From Pedobacter sp. Leaf216 (lineage in GTDB: Bacteria > Bacteroidota > Bacteroidia > Sphingobacteriales > Sphingobacteriaceae): a stretch of 64,000 nt of DNA. Below, piece after piece: positions 19,593-28,315 of the stretch (the first letter of the stretch is position 1; every line of letters starts with the position of its first letter). The notes beneath the pieces were generated by a model. The model was given only the letters and a program-made list of their open reading frames with translations. It searched no databases and was not told the DNA's origin. The DNA lies in the NCBI RefSeq assembly GCF_001421515.1, contig NZ_LMKM01000023.1, forward strand, positions 129,707-193,706. The letters are read 5' to 3'. The translations under genes and the position numbers were made by a program.

Positions 19593-22580
19593 ATGTACAG
19601 GAAATTTTTACTGTTGCTTGGCGTATGCTCAGTTATGTGTGTACTCGCATTTTCAGCAAATGCACAAACCAGAACCATCTCCGGGTTGGTAACTGATATT
19701 ACCGACAATTCTACACTCCCTGGGGTGAACATCACTGATAATGCTAAATCATCAACCGCAACCACAAATGCAAAGGGACTATATACCATCACCGTTCCTG
19801 CTGGTGCAAAAACCATTACTTTCTCTTTTATTGGATATACCGCCAAAACCTTACCGGTTCCGGCAGAAAATACGCTAAACGTAACTTTAAGTCCAGCAAC
19901 CAATACCCTTGATGAAGTGGTGGTGGTGAGCGTTGGATATGGCACGCTCGATAAGCGGGAAGTTTCCAGTGCCATTACCCACATATCTTCAAAAGATCTG
20001 CTTGCAGTAGCCTCAAATAACCCGCTAATGTCGCTACAGGGCAAAGTACCTGGCTTAAACATTACCAACACGGCTGGCGCCGATCCCAATTCGAGCCCGA
20101 GCATTCAACTGCGGGGCGTTTCTTCACGTAATGCAGGGTTAGGTCCACTTTATGTGATCAATGGGGTACCTGGTGGCAACATTGATAACATTAACCAGAA
20201 CGACATTGAAAGCATTGATGTTTTAAAAGGCGGTGCCGCTTCTGCAATTTATGGTACAAGGGGAAGTAACGGCGTAATTATCATCACTACTAAAAGAGGG
20301 GGTGCACAATCGAGAATGTTTTACGATGGTTATGCGAGTTTCGACTACCTTAACAACCGTTTGGAAAACCTGAGTGCTGATGAGTTTATTGCAAACCGCG
20401 TGGCCAACAAACAAGGACAGGATTATAAAGCAAAAACCAATTGGCTTGATGAGGTGACCAATTCGCCTGCTTTTGCGCAAAAACATACCGTTCAGTTTTC
20501 GGGTGGTTCGGCCAAAACAAATTATTTTGCTTCTGCCGATTACCGTGAAGCTGATGGTATTGACCTGCGTGCACACAAACGGGAATATGGTGGCAGATTG
20601 ACAATAAACCATACCACTGATAACAACATGTTTGTGGCCTCACTTAGTGTGGCCCCAAGGATGATGAAAACAAATAATGCCGATCAGGGAAATTTCAACA
20701 ATGCGCTTACGCTTAATCCTACTTATCCCATTTTTAACAATGCTGGCAAATACAATTACATTAACACTGGTTTTTTCTCCAATAACCCGGTTGAAAATGC
20801 CAATATGATCAAATCGGAAGCAGAGATAAAGGAACTGGATGTAAATGGATCGTTAAGAATGAATATTCTTCCTAACCTGAGTACCACTGTTACGGTTTCA
20901 GAAATCAGCCGCTCGCTCAAGAATTTGAATTTTACTCCTTCTACCCTGTCATCGGTGGTACAGGCCAACAAGATTACTCAAACAAATTTTGCCAGGCAGG
21001 AACAGCAGGAAAACGACCAGAAAAATATTGAATGGACGGGAAATTATAATTTAGATTTCGGGAAAAATCATTTCAAGGTACTTGGAGGTTATTCTTATTC
21101 GCTTTACAATTACAAGCAGTTTTCTGCGCAGAACTACGATTTCCCATTTGACACCTATGAATGGAACAACCTGGGTTCGGGCTTATATAATGGCGGTGCT
21201 GCAGGTCAGGGCCAATCGGCAGTGGGCTCTACACAAAACGGATCTACATTAATTTCTTTTTTTGGCAGGGTAAATTACGATTTCAACAGCCGTTACATCC
21301 TTACAGCCAGTTTGCGCCGAGAAGGATCATCTAAATTTGGAACGAACAATAAATGGGGAAACTTCCCGGCAGCCTCTGCCGCGTGGCGCTTATCCGAAGA
21401 AGCCTTTATCAAAGGCAAACTTCCCTGGATTGATGAATTAAAAATCAGGGCGGATTATGGTGTTACAGGAAATCAGGATTTTGACAACTACAAATCTCTT
21501 TTGTTATATGGTGGTGCCGGATATTTTCCTTACAACGGGCAATATTACCAGGTATACGGCCCTTCTTCGAATGTTAACCCTGATTTAAGCTGGGAAAAAT
21601 CGGTAAATTTTAATGTTGGTCTGGATTTTTCAATCTTAAAAAACCGGATCAGCGGTTCATTGGATTACTACATCAGAACCAATAAGGATCTTTTGGGCGA
21701 TTATAACGTTCCTGTACCGCCAAATCCGCAGAGCATAACTTTTGCCAATGTAGGCACAATGAAAAACTATGGTATTGAGCTTGCCCTGAGCGGTGAGGTG
21801 ATTAAAAAGGATGATTTTGGTTACAATGTTAGTGTTGCTTTTTCTTATAACCGCAATAAATTCATTTCTTTTTCGAACCAGATTTACCAGGGCGGTACTT
21901 TTCAGGATGTTGCCGGACTCCCTGCACCAGGTTCTCCAGGTAATATCCAACGGATACAGGAAGGCCACAGTATCGGCGAATTTTATATGCTCCGCGCTGC
22001 CGGGGTCAACGATGCCGGAGCATTGTTGGTGTATAGAAAAGATGGATCCACTGTTCAGGCCAATCTCGCTTCCAATGACGATAAGCAGTTTGTAGGCAAC
22101 GGATTACCAAAATTTATTGCCTCAATGGGCAACACCTTCCATTATAAACGTTTCGACCTTAGTATTTTTCTCAGAGGTACCTTTGGATACAAAATATTCA
22201 ATACCTCAGCATTTTATATCGGCACGCCATCAAGCCAGAGTGATGCCAATGTGTTAAAATCTGCTTATGACAGCAGCAGCAAATATTCGCTGTTAAAAAG
22301 TAACGCAACAACCTCAATTGCATCTGATTATTTTCTTGAAAACGGCTCTTTCTTAAAAATCGATAATGTATCGCTTGGTTACAGGCAGCCGATTAAAACG
22401 AAATACCTTAATTCTTTAAGAATTTATGCTACCGGCAGGAACCTGCATACTTTTACCAGCTTTACAGGCGGTGATCCTGATCTTGTCCAGGTAAACGGAC
22501 TAACACCGGGTGTAAACACTTCCCTTAACTATTATCCATCTACACTTCAGCTGATTTTTGGCTTACAGGTAACATTTTAA
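19593..22580 (+). CDS. SusC/RagA-family TonB-linked outer-membrane transporter
   Basis: A 995-residue SusC-type transporter. The signal peptide (to FSANAQ) is followed by the carboxypeptidase-regulatory-like domain (TISGLVTDITDNSTLPGVNI), the TonB-box region (LDEVVVVSVGYGTLDKREVS), the plug with LRGVSSR, LYVINGVPGG and the SusC signature IESIDVLKGGAASAIYGTRG, and a barrel ending LIFGLQVTF. A SusD gene follows after 10 bp. No glycoside hydrolase gene adjoins this pair, so the substrate cannot be guessed from neighbours. The divergent DUF6377 protein is the likely regulator. Confidence 0.97.
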   Translation: MYRKFLLLLGVCSVMCVLAFSANAQTRTISGLVTDITDNSTLPGVNITDNAKSSTATTNAKGLYTITVPAGAKTITFSFIGYTAKTLPVPAENTLNVTLSPATNTLDEVVVVSVGYGTLDKREVSSAITHISSKDLLAVASNNPLMSLQGKVPGLNITNTAGADPNSSPSIQLRGVSSRNAGLGPLYVINGVPGGNIDNINQNDIESIDVLKGGAASAIYGTRGSNGVIIITTKRGGAQSRMFYDGYASFDYLNNRLENLSADEFIANRVANKQGQDYKAKTNWLDEVTNSPAFAQKHTVQFSGGSAKTNYFASADYREADGIDLRAHKREYGGRLTINHTTDNNMFVASLSVAPRMMKTNNADQGNFNNALTLNPTYPIFNNAGKYNYINTGFFSNNPVENANMIKSEAEIKELDVNGSLRMNILPNLSTTVTVSEISRSLKNLNFTPSTLSSVVQANKITQTNFARQEQQENDQKNIEWTGNYNLDFGKNHFKVLGGYSYSLYNYKQFSAQNYDFPFDTYEWNNLGSGLYNGGAAGQGQSAVGSTQNGSTLISFFGRVNYDFNSRYILTASLRREGSSKFGTNNKWGNFPAASAAWRLSEEAFIKGKLPWIDELKIRADYGVTGNQDFDNYKSLLLYGGAGYFPYNGQYYQVYGPSSNVNPDLSWEKSVNFNVGLDFSILKNRISGSLDYYIRTNKDLLGDYNVPVPPNPQSITFANVGTMKNYGIELALSGEVIKKDDFGYNVSVAFSYNRNKFISFSNQIYQGGTFQDVAGLPAPGSPGNIQRIQEGHSIGEFYMLRAAGVNDAGALLVYRKDGSTVQANLASNDDKQFVGNGLPKFIASMGNTFHYKRFDLSIFLRGTFGYKIFNTSAFYIGTPSSQSDANVLKSAYDSSSKYSLLKSNATTSIASDYFLENGSFLKIDNVSLGYRQPIKTKYLNSLRIYATGRNLHTFTSFTGGDPDLVQVNGLTPGVNTSLNYYPSTLQLIFGLQVTF

Positions 22581-22590
22581 AACTGGAAAA

Positions 22591-24324
22591 ATGAAAAACT
22601 ATAAATTATTTATCACCGGCATTTTATCATGTTTTATGGTAGTTGCGGGATGTACTAAACTGGACGAACAGGTTTATGACAAGGTTGATGCTGCAAATTT
22701 TCTTACCCGAAGGGATGATGTGATCAGGGATTTTCTGCGCCCGTTTGAGCATGCATACTGGAGCATTCAAGGGAATGATGTTTATGCGGTCGGTGAAAAC
22801 TCTACCGATGAAATCGGCACCTATAACCGCCAGGGCGACTGGCAGGACGGTGGATATTACCAAAGAATGCATTACCACACCTGGACCTCGCAAGACGGTT
22901 TTACCAACGGCGCGTGGAGAAATTTTTATCAGGGCATCGTACTCTCCACCAACTCGCTACAGGATATGGAAGGCATTGCCGACCCTACCAAACTTAACGT
23001 AACGGTTGAAGAGCTGAATGATTTTAAGGCAGAACTACGAACGTTAAGGGCATGGTTTTATCTCCGTGCATTTGATTTTTACCGGAATATTGAAATTGTC
23101 ACCGATGTAAAAAATACTACTCAAGGCGGTGTGCAGGCTTCGCCACAAGAAACCTTTAATTACATCGAATCGGAACTGAAAGCCGCAATTCCTTTTCTGC
23201 CTACTAGGGAACAACTCGGTGCAAATGGTATAGGCAGGTGGACCAAAGCAGCCGCCGCTACCTTACTTTCGCGCCTTTACCTGAATGCCAAAGTATATAT
23301 CGGCACGGATAGATACAGCGACTGTGAAACAGTTTGCCGCGATATTATTACCGGCAAATATGGTGCATATACCTTGGATACGCGGTGGGATGCACCTTTC
23401 GATTATACCAATAAAACATTAAATTCGGAGGTGATTTACGGATTTCCGGGCACGCTTACCAGAACACACTGGCAATATGATGGCGGGATGTTTTTTTGGG
23501 GTATGACTTATGACGCAGCGCCGCTTTATTGCGGTTTTACCGATCTGGGTCAATCCAACCCCCGCTATGCGCTGCAACCCGGGCGAGATGTAGATAGTGT
23601 GGAATATGCGCATGCTTTAGGAAAACCTTTTGTAAAATTCCAGAAATACCCTGATGACCTGCGATTGAAAAAATACAGGAACCTTGGCGACAGTAAACGT
23701 GAAGGGATGTTTTTATACGGTTACCTCCCTTATACAGCAACAGTTAACGGCAATCCGAAAGTAGATACTGTAAGGGGAAATAAAGGTCCATATGCCCTGT
23801 TTATCCGGGATCAGGTTGGCTTTTTTTTAAATGCAAAACCAGGTACCAAAATTGCAGATAAAGAATCAAATATGAACCATGCAGATCACAACTCCGGGGT
23901 TTTTTTGGTAAAATATCCGTTCTACCCTACTCCGGATCCTAACCGCATTACTTCTGCTTATGCAGAAATACGCCTAACCGAGGTATACTATACCCTGGCA
24001 GAATGCCGTTACCGGACTGGAGATAAAGCAGGCGCAGCAGGTTACTTAAACCAGGTAAGGCAACGGAACTATCCTGCCGGTTCGCCAAGCTTATACACGC
24101 CTGGTGGCGAACAACTTACGGATCAGGAAATGTTAGATGAATGGGGAAGGGAATTTATCGGTGAAAACCGGCGCAGAACTGACCTCATCCGCTGGGGCGT
24201 TTTTACCAAGGGATCCTGGTGGGATAAAAAACCTGATGCAGATAACCATACAGAAATCTTTCCTTTGGGAAGGGATATCCTGAATTCCAATTCGAAATTG
24301 AAGCAAAATCCTGGATACAATTAG
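22591..24324 (+). CDS. SusD/RagB-family nutrient-binding lipoprotein
   Basis: A 577-residue surface lipoprotein. The lipobox is VVAGC (mature end CTKLDEQVYDKVD). The N-terminal SusD-like helical region contains NFYQGIVLSTNSL and LRTLRAWFYLRAFDFYRNIE, the RAFxY-type signature; the C-terminal part has YAEIRLTEVYYTLAECRYRT and EFIGENRRRTDLIRWG, both typical of RagB/SusD. It would cap the SusC barrel encoded 10 bp upstream and bind its ligand at the cell surface. A strong terminator follows. Confidence 0.97.
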   Translation: MKNYKLFITGILSCFMVVAGCTKLDEQVYDKVDAANFLTRRDDVIRDFLRPFEHAYWSIQGNDVYAVGENSTDEIGTYNRQGDWQDGGYYQRMHYHTWTSQDGFTNGAWRNFYQGIVLSTNSLQDMEGIADPTKLNVTVEELNDFKAELRTLRAWFYLRAFDFYRNIEIVTDVKNTTQGGVQASPQETFNYIESELKAAIPFLPTREQLGANGIGRWTKAAAATLLSRLYLNAKVYIGTDRYSDCETVCRDIITGKYGAYTLDTRWDAPFDYTNKTLNSEVIYGFPGTLTRTHWQYDGGMFFWGMTYDAAPLYCGFTDLGQSNPRYALQPGRDVDSVEYAHALGKPFVKFQKYPDDLRLKKYRNLGDSKREGMFLYGYLPYTATVNGNPKVDTVRGNKGPYALFIRDQVGFFLNAKPGTKIADKESNMNHADHNSGVFLVKYPFYPTPDPNRITSAYAEIRLTEVYYTLAECRYRTGDKAGAAGYLNQVRQRNYPAGSPSLYTPGGEQLTDQEMLDEWGREFIGENRRRTDLIRWGVFTKGSWWDKKPDADNHTEIFPLGRDILNSNSKLKQNPGYN

Positions 24325-24347
24325 GCATTAAGTTGGTTTAGTTAGTT

Positions 24348-24385
24348 AAAAGGTGTTTCCGGTAAAATGGAAGCGCCTTTTTTTT
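24348..24385 (+). terminator. Rho-independent terminator after SusD
   Basis: An 11-bp stem (AAGGTGTTTCC / GGAAGCGCCTT, with G-T pairs) closes an 8-nt loop and is followed by eight T. It ends the SusC-SusD transcript before the small lipoprotein gene. Confidence 0.85.
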
Positions 24386-24443
24386 AACAACCCATTTGTT
24401 TAATCATCTCCATTTATTAACTTTAACTCTCTAACTATCAACT

Positions 24444-24899
24444 ATGAAACGTATAGTATTTCTTTTGTTTGTGGTAATCAGTATATTGGGCTGCAAAAAA
24501 GACGCAGATAACAGCACTAGTGAAACTTTGAGCGGAAAATGGACGACCGGCGGATATGATCTTCAACTGTACAATTCATCGGGCGTTGAAGTTAGCCATC
24601 TTATTGCAGATGCAATAAAAACATACTGGACATTTGACAACAAACAGGTGAAAATTTCAACTGATATCAATATGAATGTAATTGTTTCGGACTATACCCT
24701 TAAACGGAATGCGGATACAAGGATTCTCTCATTCAGCAACCCCGACGTAGCCGTTAAACAAGCCGACTGGAGGATAGAGGAACAGACTGATAAACACATG
24801 CGGATTACCTCAAGGATTACTGATAAAAATCTGTTGGCTTATGGGGATAACAAAACTGCCGCTTACGGTATTTTAAGTATTTATTTGAGTAAAGAGTAA
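24444..24899 (+). CDS. Small lipocalin-like lipoprotein of unknown function
   Basis: A 151-residue lipoprotein: signal with lipobox SILGC followed by KKDADN, then ETLSGKWTTGGYDL, an opening common in lipocalin-like beta-barrel lipoproteins of Bacteroidota, and alternating beta-strand patterns to the end (AAYGILSIYLSKE). I recognise no more specific family. It lies beyond the SusD terminator, so it may have its own promoter, but its position suggests it belongs to the same locus. Confidence 0.75.
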   Translation: MKRIVFLLFVVISILGCKKDADNSTSETLSGKWTTGGYDLQLYNSSGVEVSHLIADAIKTYWTFDNKQVKISTDINMNVIVSDYTLKRNADTRILSFSNPDVAVKQADWRIEEQTDKHMRITSRITDKNLLAYGDNKTAAYGILSIYLSKE

Positions 24900-25074
24900 G
24901 GTTTGGGCTTAAAAGCCCTCTTGCGTTTCCTTTTCCGGCGTTAGTGTAGTTGTTCTATTACCCACTAGCTGACTTCTTTTGATGCCTGTCCAGCTTTGCC
25001 TCCGAATTATAGTTAAAAAAAATCGATTTCGCGGGTGATATTTGGTGAATATTCTACACCTAGCAATAAACAGC

Positions 25075-25617
25075 ATGATGGCAGAGAGCAACAAGACATT
25101 TTTAACGGTTGAAATGCGTGAAGCATTTTTTATCGCGCTTTACAAGAAGGCATTTTCGTCTGTAGCCCGTTACGTGGCGAAAATGGGCGGTACCCTAGAT
25201 GAAGCGCAGGACATTTTCCAGGATACATTGGTCATTTATTATGAAAAAATCATATCTGCAAACGCCGAAACCATTGTGAATGAGCAAGCGTATTTGTTGG
25301 GGATTGCCAAAAAACTCTGGCTGCAACATTATAAAAAATCGATGCTAAGCCAACCCTTAAACGATTTTGATATACAGGCCGACACTGATGTACAGCATGC
25401 GAGCCATAAAATACTGCATTATTTGGAAACTGCGGGGAGACGTTGTATGGATCTACTACAGGCTTTCTATTTCGATAATTTACCAGTAGCCAAACTTGCT
25501 GGCCGATTTGGCTACTCGGGTGTGCATTCGGCAACAGTGGCAAAATACAAATGTCTGGAGAAAGTTAGGGAAAGTGTTAAACAAAACTTATTAAACTATG
25601 CGGACTTCATTGAATAA
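25075..25617 (+). CDS. ECF-like RNA polymerase sigma factor
   Basis: About 180 residues. The upstream in-frame TTG is less likely than the ATG chosen here. Region 2 reads AFFIALYKKAFSSVARYVAK, then LDEAQDIFQDTLVIYYEKI, and AYLLGIAKKLWLQHYKK; region 4 is MDLLQAFYFDNLPVAKLAGR with a Tyr-Ser-Gly turn helix. It should direct RNA polymerase to a small set of promoters. Its stop overlaps the start of the next gene by 20 bp, and a ClpP gene follows 2 bp after that, making a very compact three-gene operon. This is not the FecI type seen elsewhere in the window, and no SusC gene is attached. Confidence 0.85.
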   Translation: MMAESNKTFLTVEMREAFFIALYKKAFSSVARYVAKMGGTLDEAQDIFQDTLVIYYEKIISANAETIVNEQAYLLGIAKKLWLQHYKKSMLSQPLNDFDIQADTDVQHASHKILHYLETAGRRCMDLLQAFYFDNLPVAKLAGRFGYSGVHSATVAKYKCLEKVRESVKQNLLNYADFIE

Positions 25618-25870
25618 TATCAAAAAAATAGATGATTATCTTTTAGGTTGCATGGCTCCTGAAGAAACTTTTTTGTTTCAAGCGGATATGTTATTAAATA
25701 CAAGCTTGGCAAAAGATGTAGCCCAACAGGATTATACTTATGGACTGATTAAACAGTATAGCCGTAAAAAAATCAAGGCTGAAATTATTGCCGCACAAGA
25801 AAAATTAAACGCGGAACCAGAATATCAGGACCTTATACGGCGCATTGCCAATCTATTTAAAAAGCTTTAA
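25598..25870 (+). CDS. Small cytoplasmic anti-sigma-like protein
   Basis: A 90-residue protein with no signal or membrane segment. The opening IDDYLLGCMAPEETFLFQAD resembles the short helical motif (I-x-x-YLLG-x-x-x-PEE) at the N-terminus of many anti-sigma factors; the rest is helical and charged (KIKAEIIAAQEKLNAEPEYQ). It overlaps the sigma gene and precedes clpP, so it is a good candidate for the partner that holds the sigma factor. Lacking a membrane anchor and a FecR domain, it would act in the cytoplasm. The function is inferred from one motif and from gene order. Confidence 0.7.
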   Translation: MRTSLNNIKKIDDYLLGCMAPEETFLFQADMLLNTSLAKDVAQQDYTYGLIKQYSRKKIKAEIIAAQEKLNAEPEYQDLIRRIANLFKKL

Positions 25871-25872
25871 TC

Positions 25873-26559
25873 ATGAATATCAACCGCAACGAATTTAGAA
25901 AATACGCAGTTAAACATCAGCGTATAGGCAGTCAATACGTGGATAGGTACCTCAACCGACCGATAAACCTACCCAAAAACATGACGCCCTATATCACTGA
26001 AGAACGGCAGTTGAACGTGGCACAAATGGATGTTTTTTCGCGACTTATGATGGACCGGATTATATTTCTTGGTGAGCCTGTCGCAGATCGGATGGCCAAC
26101 ATCATACAGGCACAATTACTTTTTCTGCAATCAGTGGATGCTAAAAAAGACATTCAACTTTACATCAACTCGCCTGGAGGTGATGTATATTCGGGCATGG
26201 GCATTTATGACACCATGCAATTGATTACACCCGATGTGGGCACCATTTGTATTGGTATGGCTTTTTCTATGAGTGCGGTATTGCTTTGTGCAGGGAAGGC
26301 GGGAAAACGTGCTGCATTACAACATTCCCGTGTAATGATCCATCAACCTTCGGGCGGGGTGCAGGGTGTTTCGGCAGATATTGAGATTACCGCAAAGCAG
26401 GTGGTGAAGGTAAGGCAGGATCTTTATTCCATTATCGCGAAACACAGCGGCCAGAGTTATGATTGGGTACATCGCGCATCAGACAGGGACTATTGGATGA
26501 ACGGGGCCGAAGCAAAAGAACATGGGATTATAGACGAAGTACTGGGCGATACTGATTAA
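25873..26559 (+). CDS. clpP: ClpP-family serine peptidase, operon-linked paralog
   Basis: A 228-residue S14 peptidase with a complete catalytic triad: Ser132 in GMAFSMSAVLL, His157 in SRVMIHQPSGG and Asp206 in SDRDYWMNGAEA. The structural motifs YINSPGGDVYSGMGIYDTMQ and KEHGIIDEVL are intact. The N-terminus is about 25 residues longer than in housekeeping ClpP proteins and starts NINRNEFRKYAVKHQRIG. No clpX or clpA lies nearby, so it would need an unfoldase encoded elsewhere. Its position behind a sigma factor and an anti-sigma-like gene suggests a role in controlling that pair. Housekeeping clpP usually sits with clpX, so this is probably a second copy. Confidence 0.92.
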   Translation: MNINRNEFRKYAVKHQRIGSQYVDRYLNRPINLPKNMTPYITEERQLNVAQMDVFSRLMMDRIIFLGEPVADRMANIIQAQLLFLQSVDAKKDIQLYINSPGGDVYSGMGIYDTMQLITPDVGTICIGMAFSMSAVLLCAGKAGKRAALQHSRVMIHQPSGGVQGVSADIEITAKQVVKVRQDLYSIIAKHSGQSYDWVHRASDRDYWMNGAEAKEHGIIDEVLGDTD

Positions 26560-26586
26560 ATGCCATTGATAACAGATTTAAATAAA

Positions 26587-26622
26587 AAACCCAGAACAAA
26601 GCAAAAACTTTGTTTTGGGTTT
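26587..26622. terminator. Bidirectional terminator between clpP and the DUF5689 gene
   Basis: A 15-bp stem with one G-T pair (left arm AAACCCAGAACAAAG, loop CAAAAA, right arm CTTTGTTTTGGGTTT), with A- and T-rich flanks. It separates two convergent operons and can end both. Confidence 0.85.
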
Positions 26623-26650
26623 AACCTGATTAAAGGTTCTTTTGATGATC

Positions 26651-28291
26651 CTACTTTAATCTTGTTGAGGGAATGGTATCGGTACGGACATATTCTCCTG
26701 TTACGCCATTCAAAATTTTAATTAAAGAGGTACCTTCAATATCTTCTATGGTTGATGAGGTGTTTAAATCAATATTCGACTGGCTCCTTGCTTTCATCCA
26801 CTTTCCTAAAGCAGGATTGTATACTCCGCCTAGCTTGTTCCAGAAACCTTGATCGGCAGGTAACTGGTAATTAAAGCTCAGGGTATTTTCTCCGCTTCGG
26901 TAATAGGGCTGCGGTGCAAGCGTGATCGGATTGATCTTATCATAAAAATCGGTATTGGCAATCTTATAGCCAACTGAAGGGGCATTGTACAAACTTCCGC
27001 CACTGCCGATAAAAATTACATCAATTGGTGCACTGTTTACATCAATCGTCGTGCCCTCGAAAATGGCAAAACCTGAAGCATTGCCACTATTGGCAAATAA
27101 TCCTGTTGTGTACAAACCAAAACCATCTCCGTTTCCTGCCGGGGCACCTGCAGGAATCGCAACGGTATAATCCTTTGATCTGATCCATTTTGATGAGGCT
27201 ATGGATTTGGATTTTGAACCATTAATCATTTTAGCGGAACCTCCCACATAAAAGAACTCACCTTTAAAAACCTTGCCTGAGGTTAAATTGAATTTGTAAG
27301 TTCTTGCTACCAGTCCGGCCGGAGTAATTAATGCATCGGCACCTGTTGCCCAACCTTTGATGGGAAAAACCCCTGTTGGCGTAGAGGCACCCGCATTATT
27401 GGTTACCACGACAGAAAATGGGGTTACGGCAAAATCGATATCCCTGGTGGCCATAAACTGCATGTATTCATAGTTTCCATCGCCTCCTTCTGCATCGGCC
27501 ATATAACCAGTAATGATAGCCGAGGCAATATCAGGTACAGAACTTAAAGCTACTGCATCTTTAATGGTACGCATTCTCTGGTGCGGTTTCAACTGTCCAT
27601 TTGTACCTACCGTGTTAAAGATAATACCGTAATAATTGCCATTAAAGTTAAGCCCTCCGTTGGATGCGAAAGTTGCATTTTTCTCGGTATGCAAGGTAAA
27701 ATTATCGAAACCATCGTTTATTATTTTATCGCCGCCATAGGTCGCATCTGAACTAAGTGCGGGCTCAAAGCCTGCTTTTACAATGGCTACCAAGGTGCTT
27801 TCATAATCATTTGGCTTGGCTAAAATAAAACTGCTTCCTACGCGGTTAGGCGGAATAGCCACTTTAGATGCAAGTTTGGTAACTGCACTCGGCGAAACGC
27901 CTGTAATTTGCAAAATCCCATCTACTCTTTTCAACACCGCTCCGGCTACTTTTATGCCTACTGAATCTCCCGGCACATATTTGGCGGCTTCTGGTCCGAT
28001 TGGAATAGAGATACCTCGGATTAAACCCAAACGGCGTCTATCCTGAATGATAAGCAAACCTGCGGGCAGGTTATTACCAGAATGATCTGAAATTACCACT
28101 CCGGTTATGCTGCCTGAGCCGAACATATTCTCATCAGTAAGGGTAACATCGGTACCTTTATATAAATTTCTTAAATCATATAAAGGCACATAATCGCCTA
28201 TTACTCCGCCCGGATAATTCGATTTTTTACACCCGATCCACACCAGAGACATGCAAAGGAAAATTATGCTATAATATATTATCTTTTTCAT
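26651..28291 (-). CDS. DUF5689 domain lipoprotein
   Basis: About 546 residues. The ATG chosen starts a lipoprotein signal (MKKIIYYSIIFLCMSLVWIGC); an earlier ATG eight codons upstream directly follows the SusD stop. The N-terminal half (VPLYDLRNLYKGTDVTLTDE, TGVVISDHSGNN, GLLIIQDR) is the DUF5689 domain, which has an OB-fold-like character; the C-terminal half has repeated beta-rich segments (GDGFGLYTTGLFANSGNAS). It is the third gene of a SusC-SusD-DUF5689 transcript. It is probably a surface-exposed accessory binding protein; the ligand is unknown. Confidence 0.85.
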   Translation of the reverse strand: MKKIIYYSIIFLCMSLVWIGCKKSNYPGGVIGDYVPLYDLRNLYKGTDVTLTDENMFGSGSITGVVISDHSGNNLPAGLLIIQDRRRLGLIRGISIPIGPEAAKYVPGDSVGIKVAGAVLKRVDGILQITGVSPSAVTKLASKVAIPPNRVGSSFILAKPNDYESTLVAIVKAGFEPALSSDATYGGDKIINDGFDNFTLHTEKNATFASNGGLNFNGNYYGIIFNTVGTNGQLKPHQRMRTIKDAVALSSVPDIASAIITGYMADAEGGDGNYEYMQFMATRDIDFAVTPFSVVVTNNAGASTPTGVFPIKGWATGADALITPAGLVARTYKFNLTSGKVFKGEFFYVGGSAKMINGSKSKSIASSKWIRSKDYTVAIPAGAPAGNGDGFGLYTTGLFANSGNASGFAIFEGTTIDVNSAPIDVIFIGSGGSLYNAPSVGYKIANTDFYDKINPITLAPQPYYRSGENTLSFNYQLPADQGFWNKLGGVYNPALGKWMKARSQSNIDLNTSSTIEDIEGTSLIKILNGVTGEYVRTDTIPSTRLK

Positions 28292-28315
28292 TTTTATAAT
28301 TTTAATGGTGAACAT

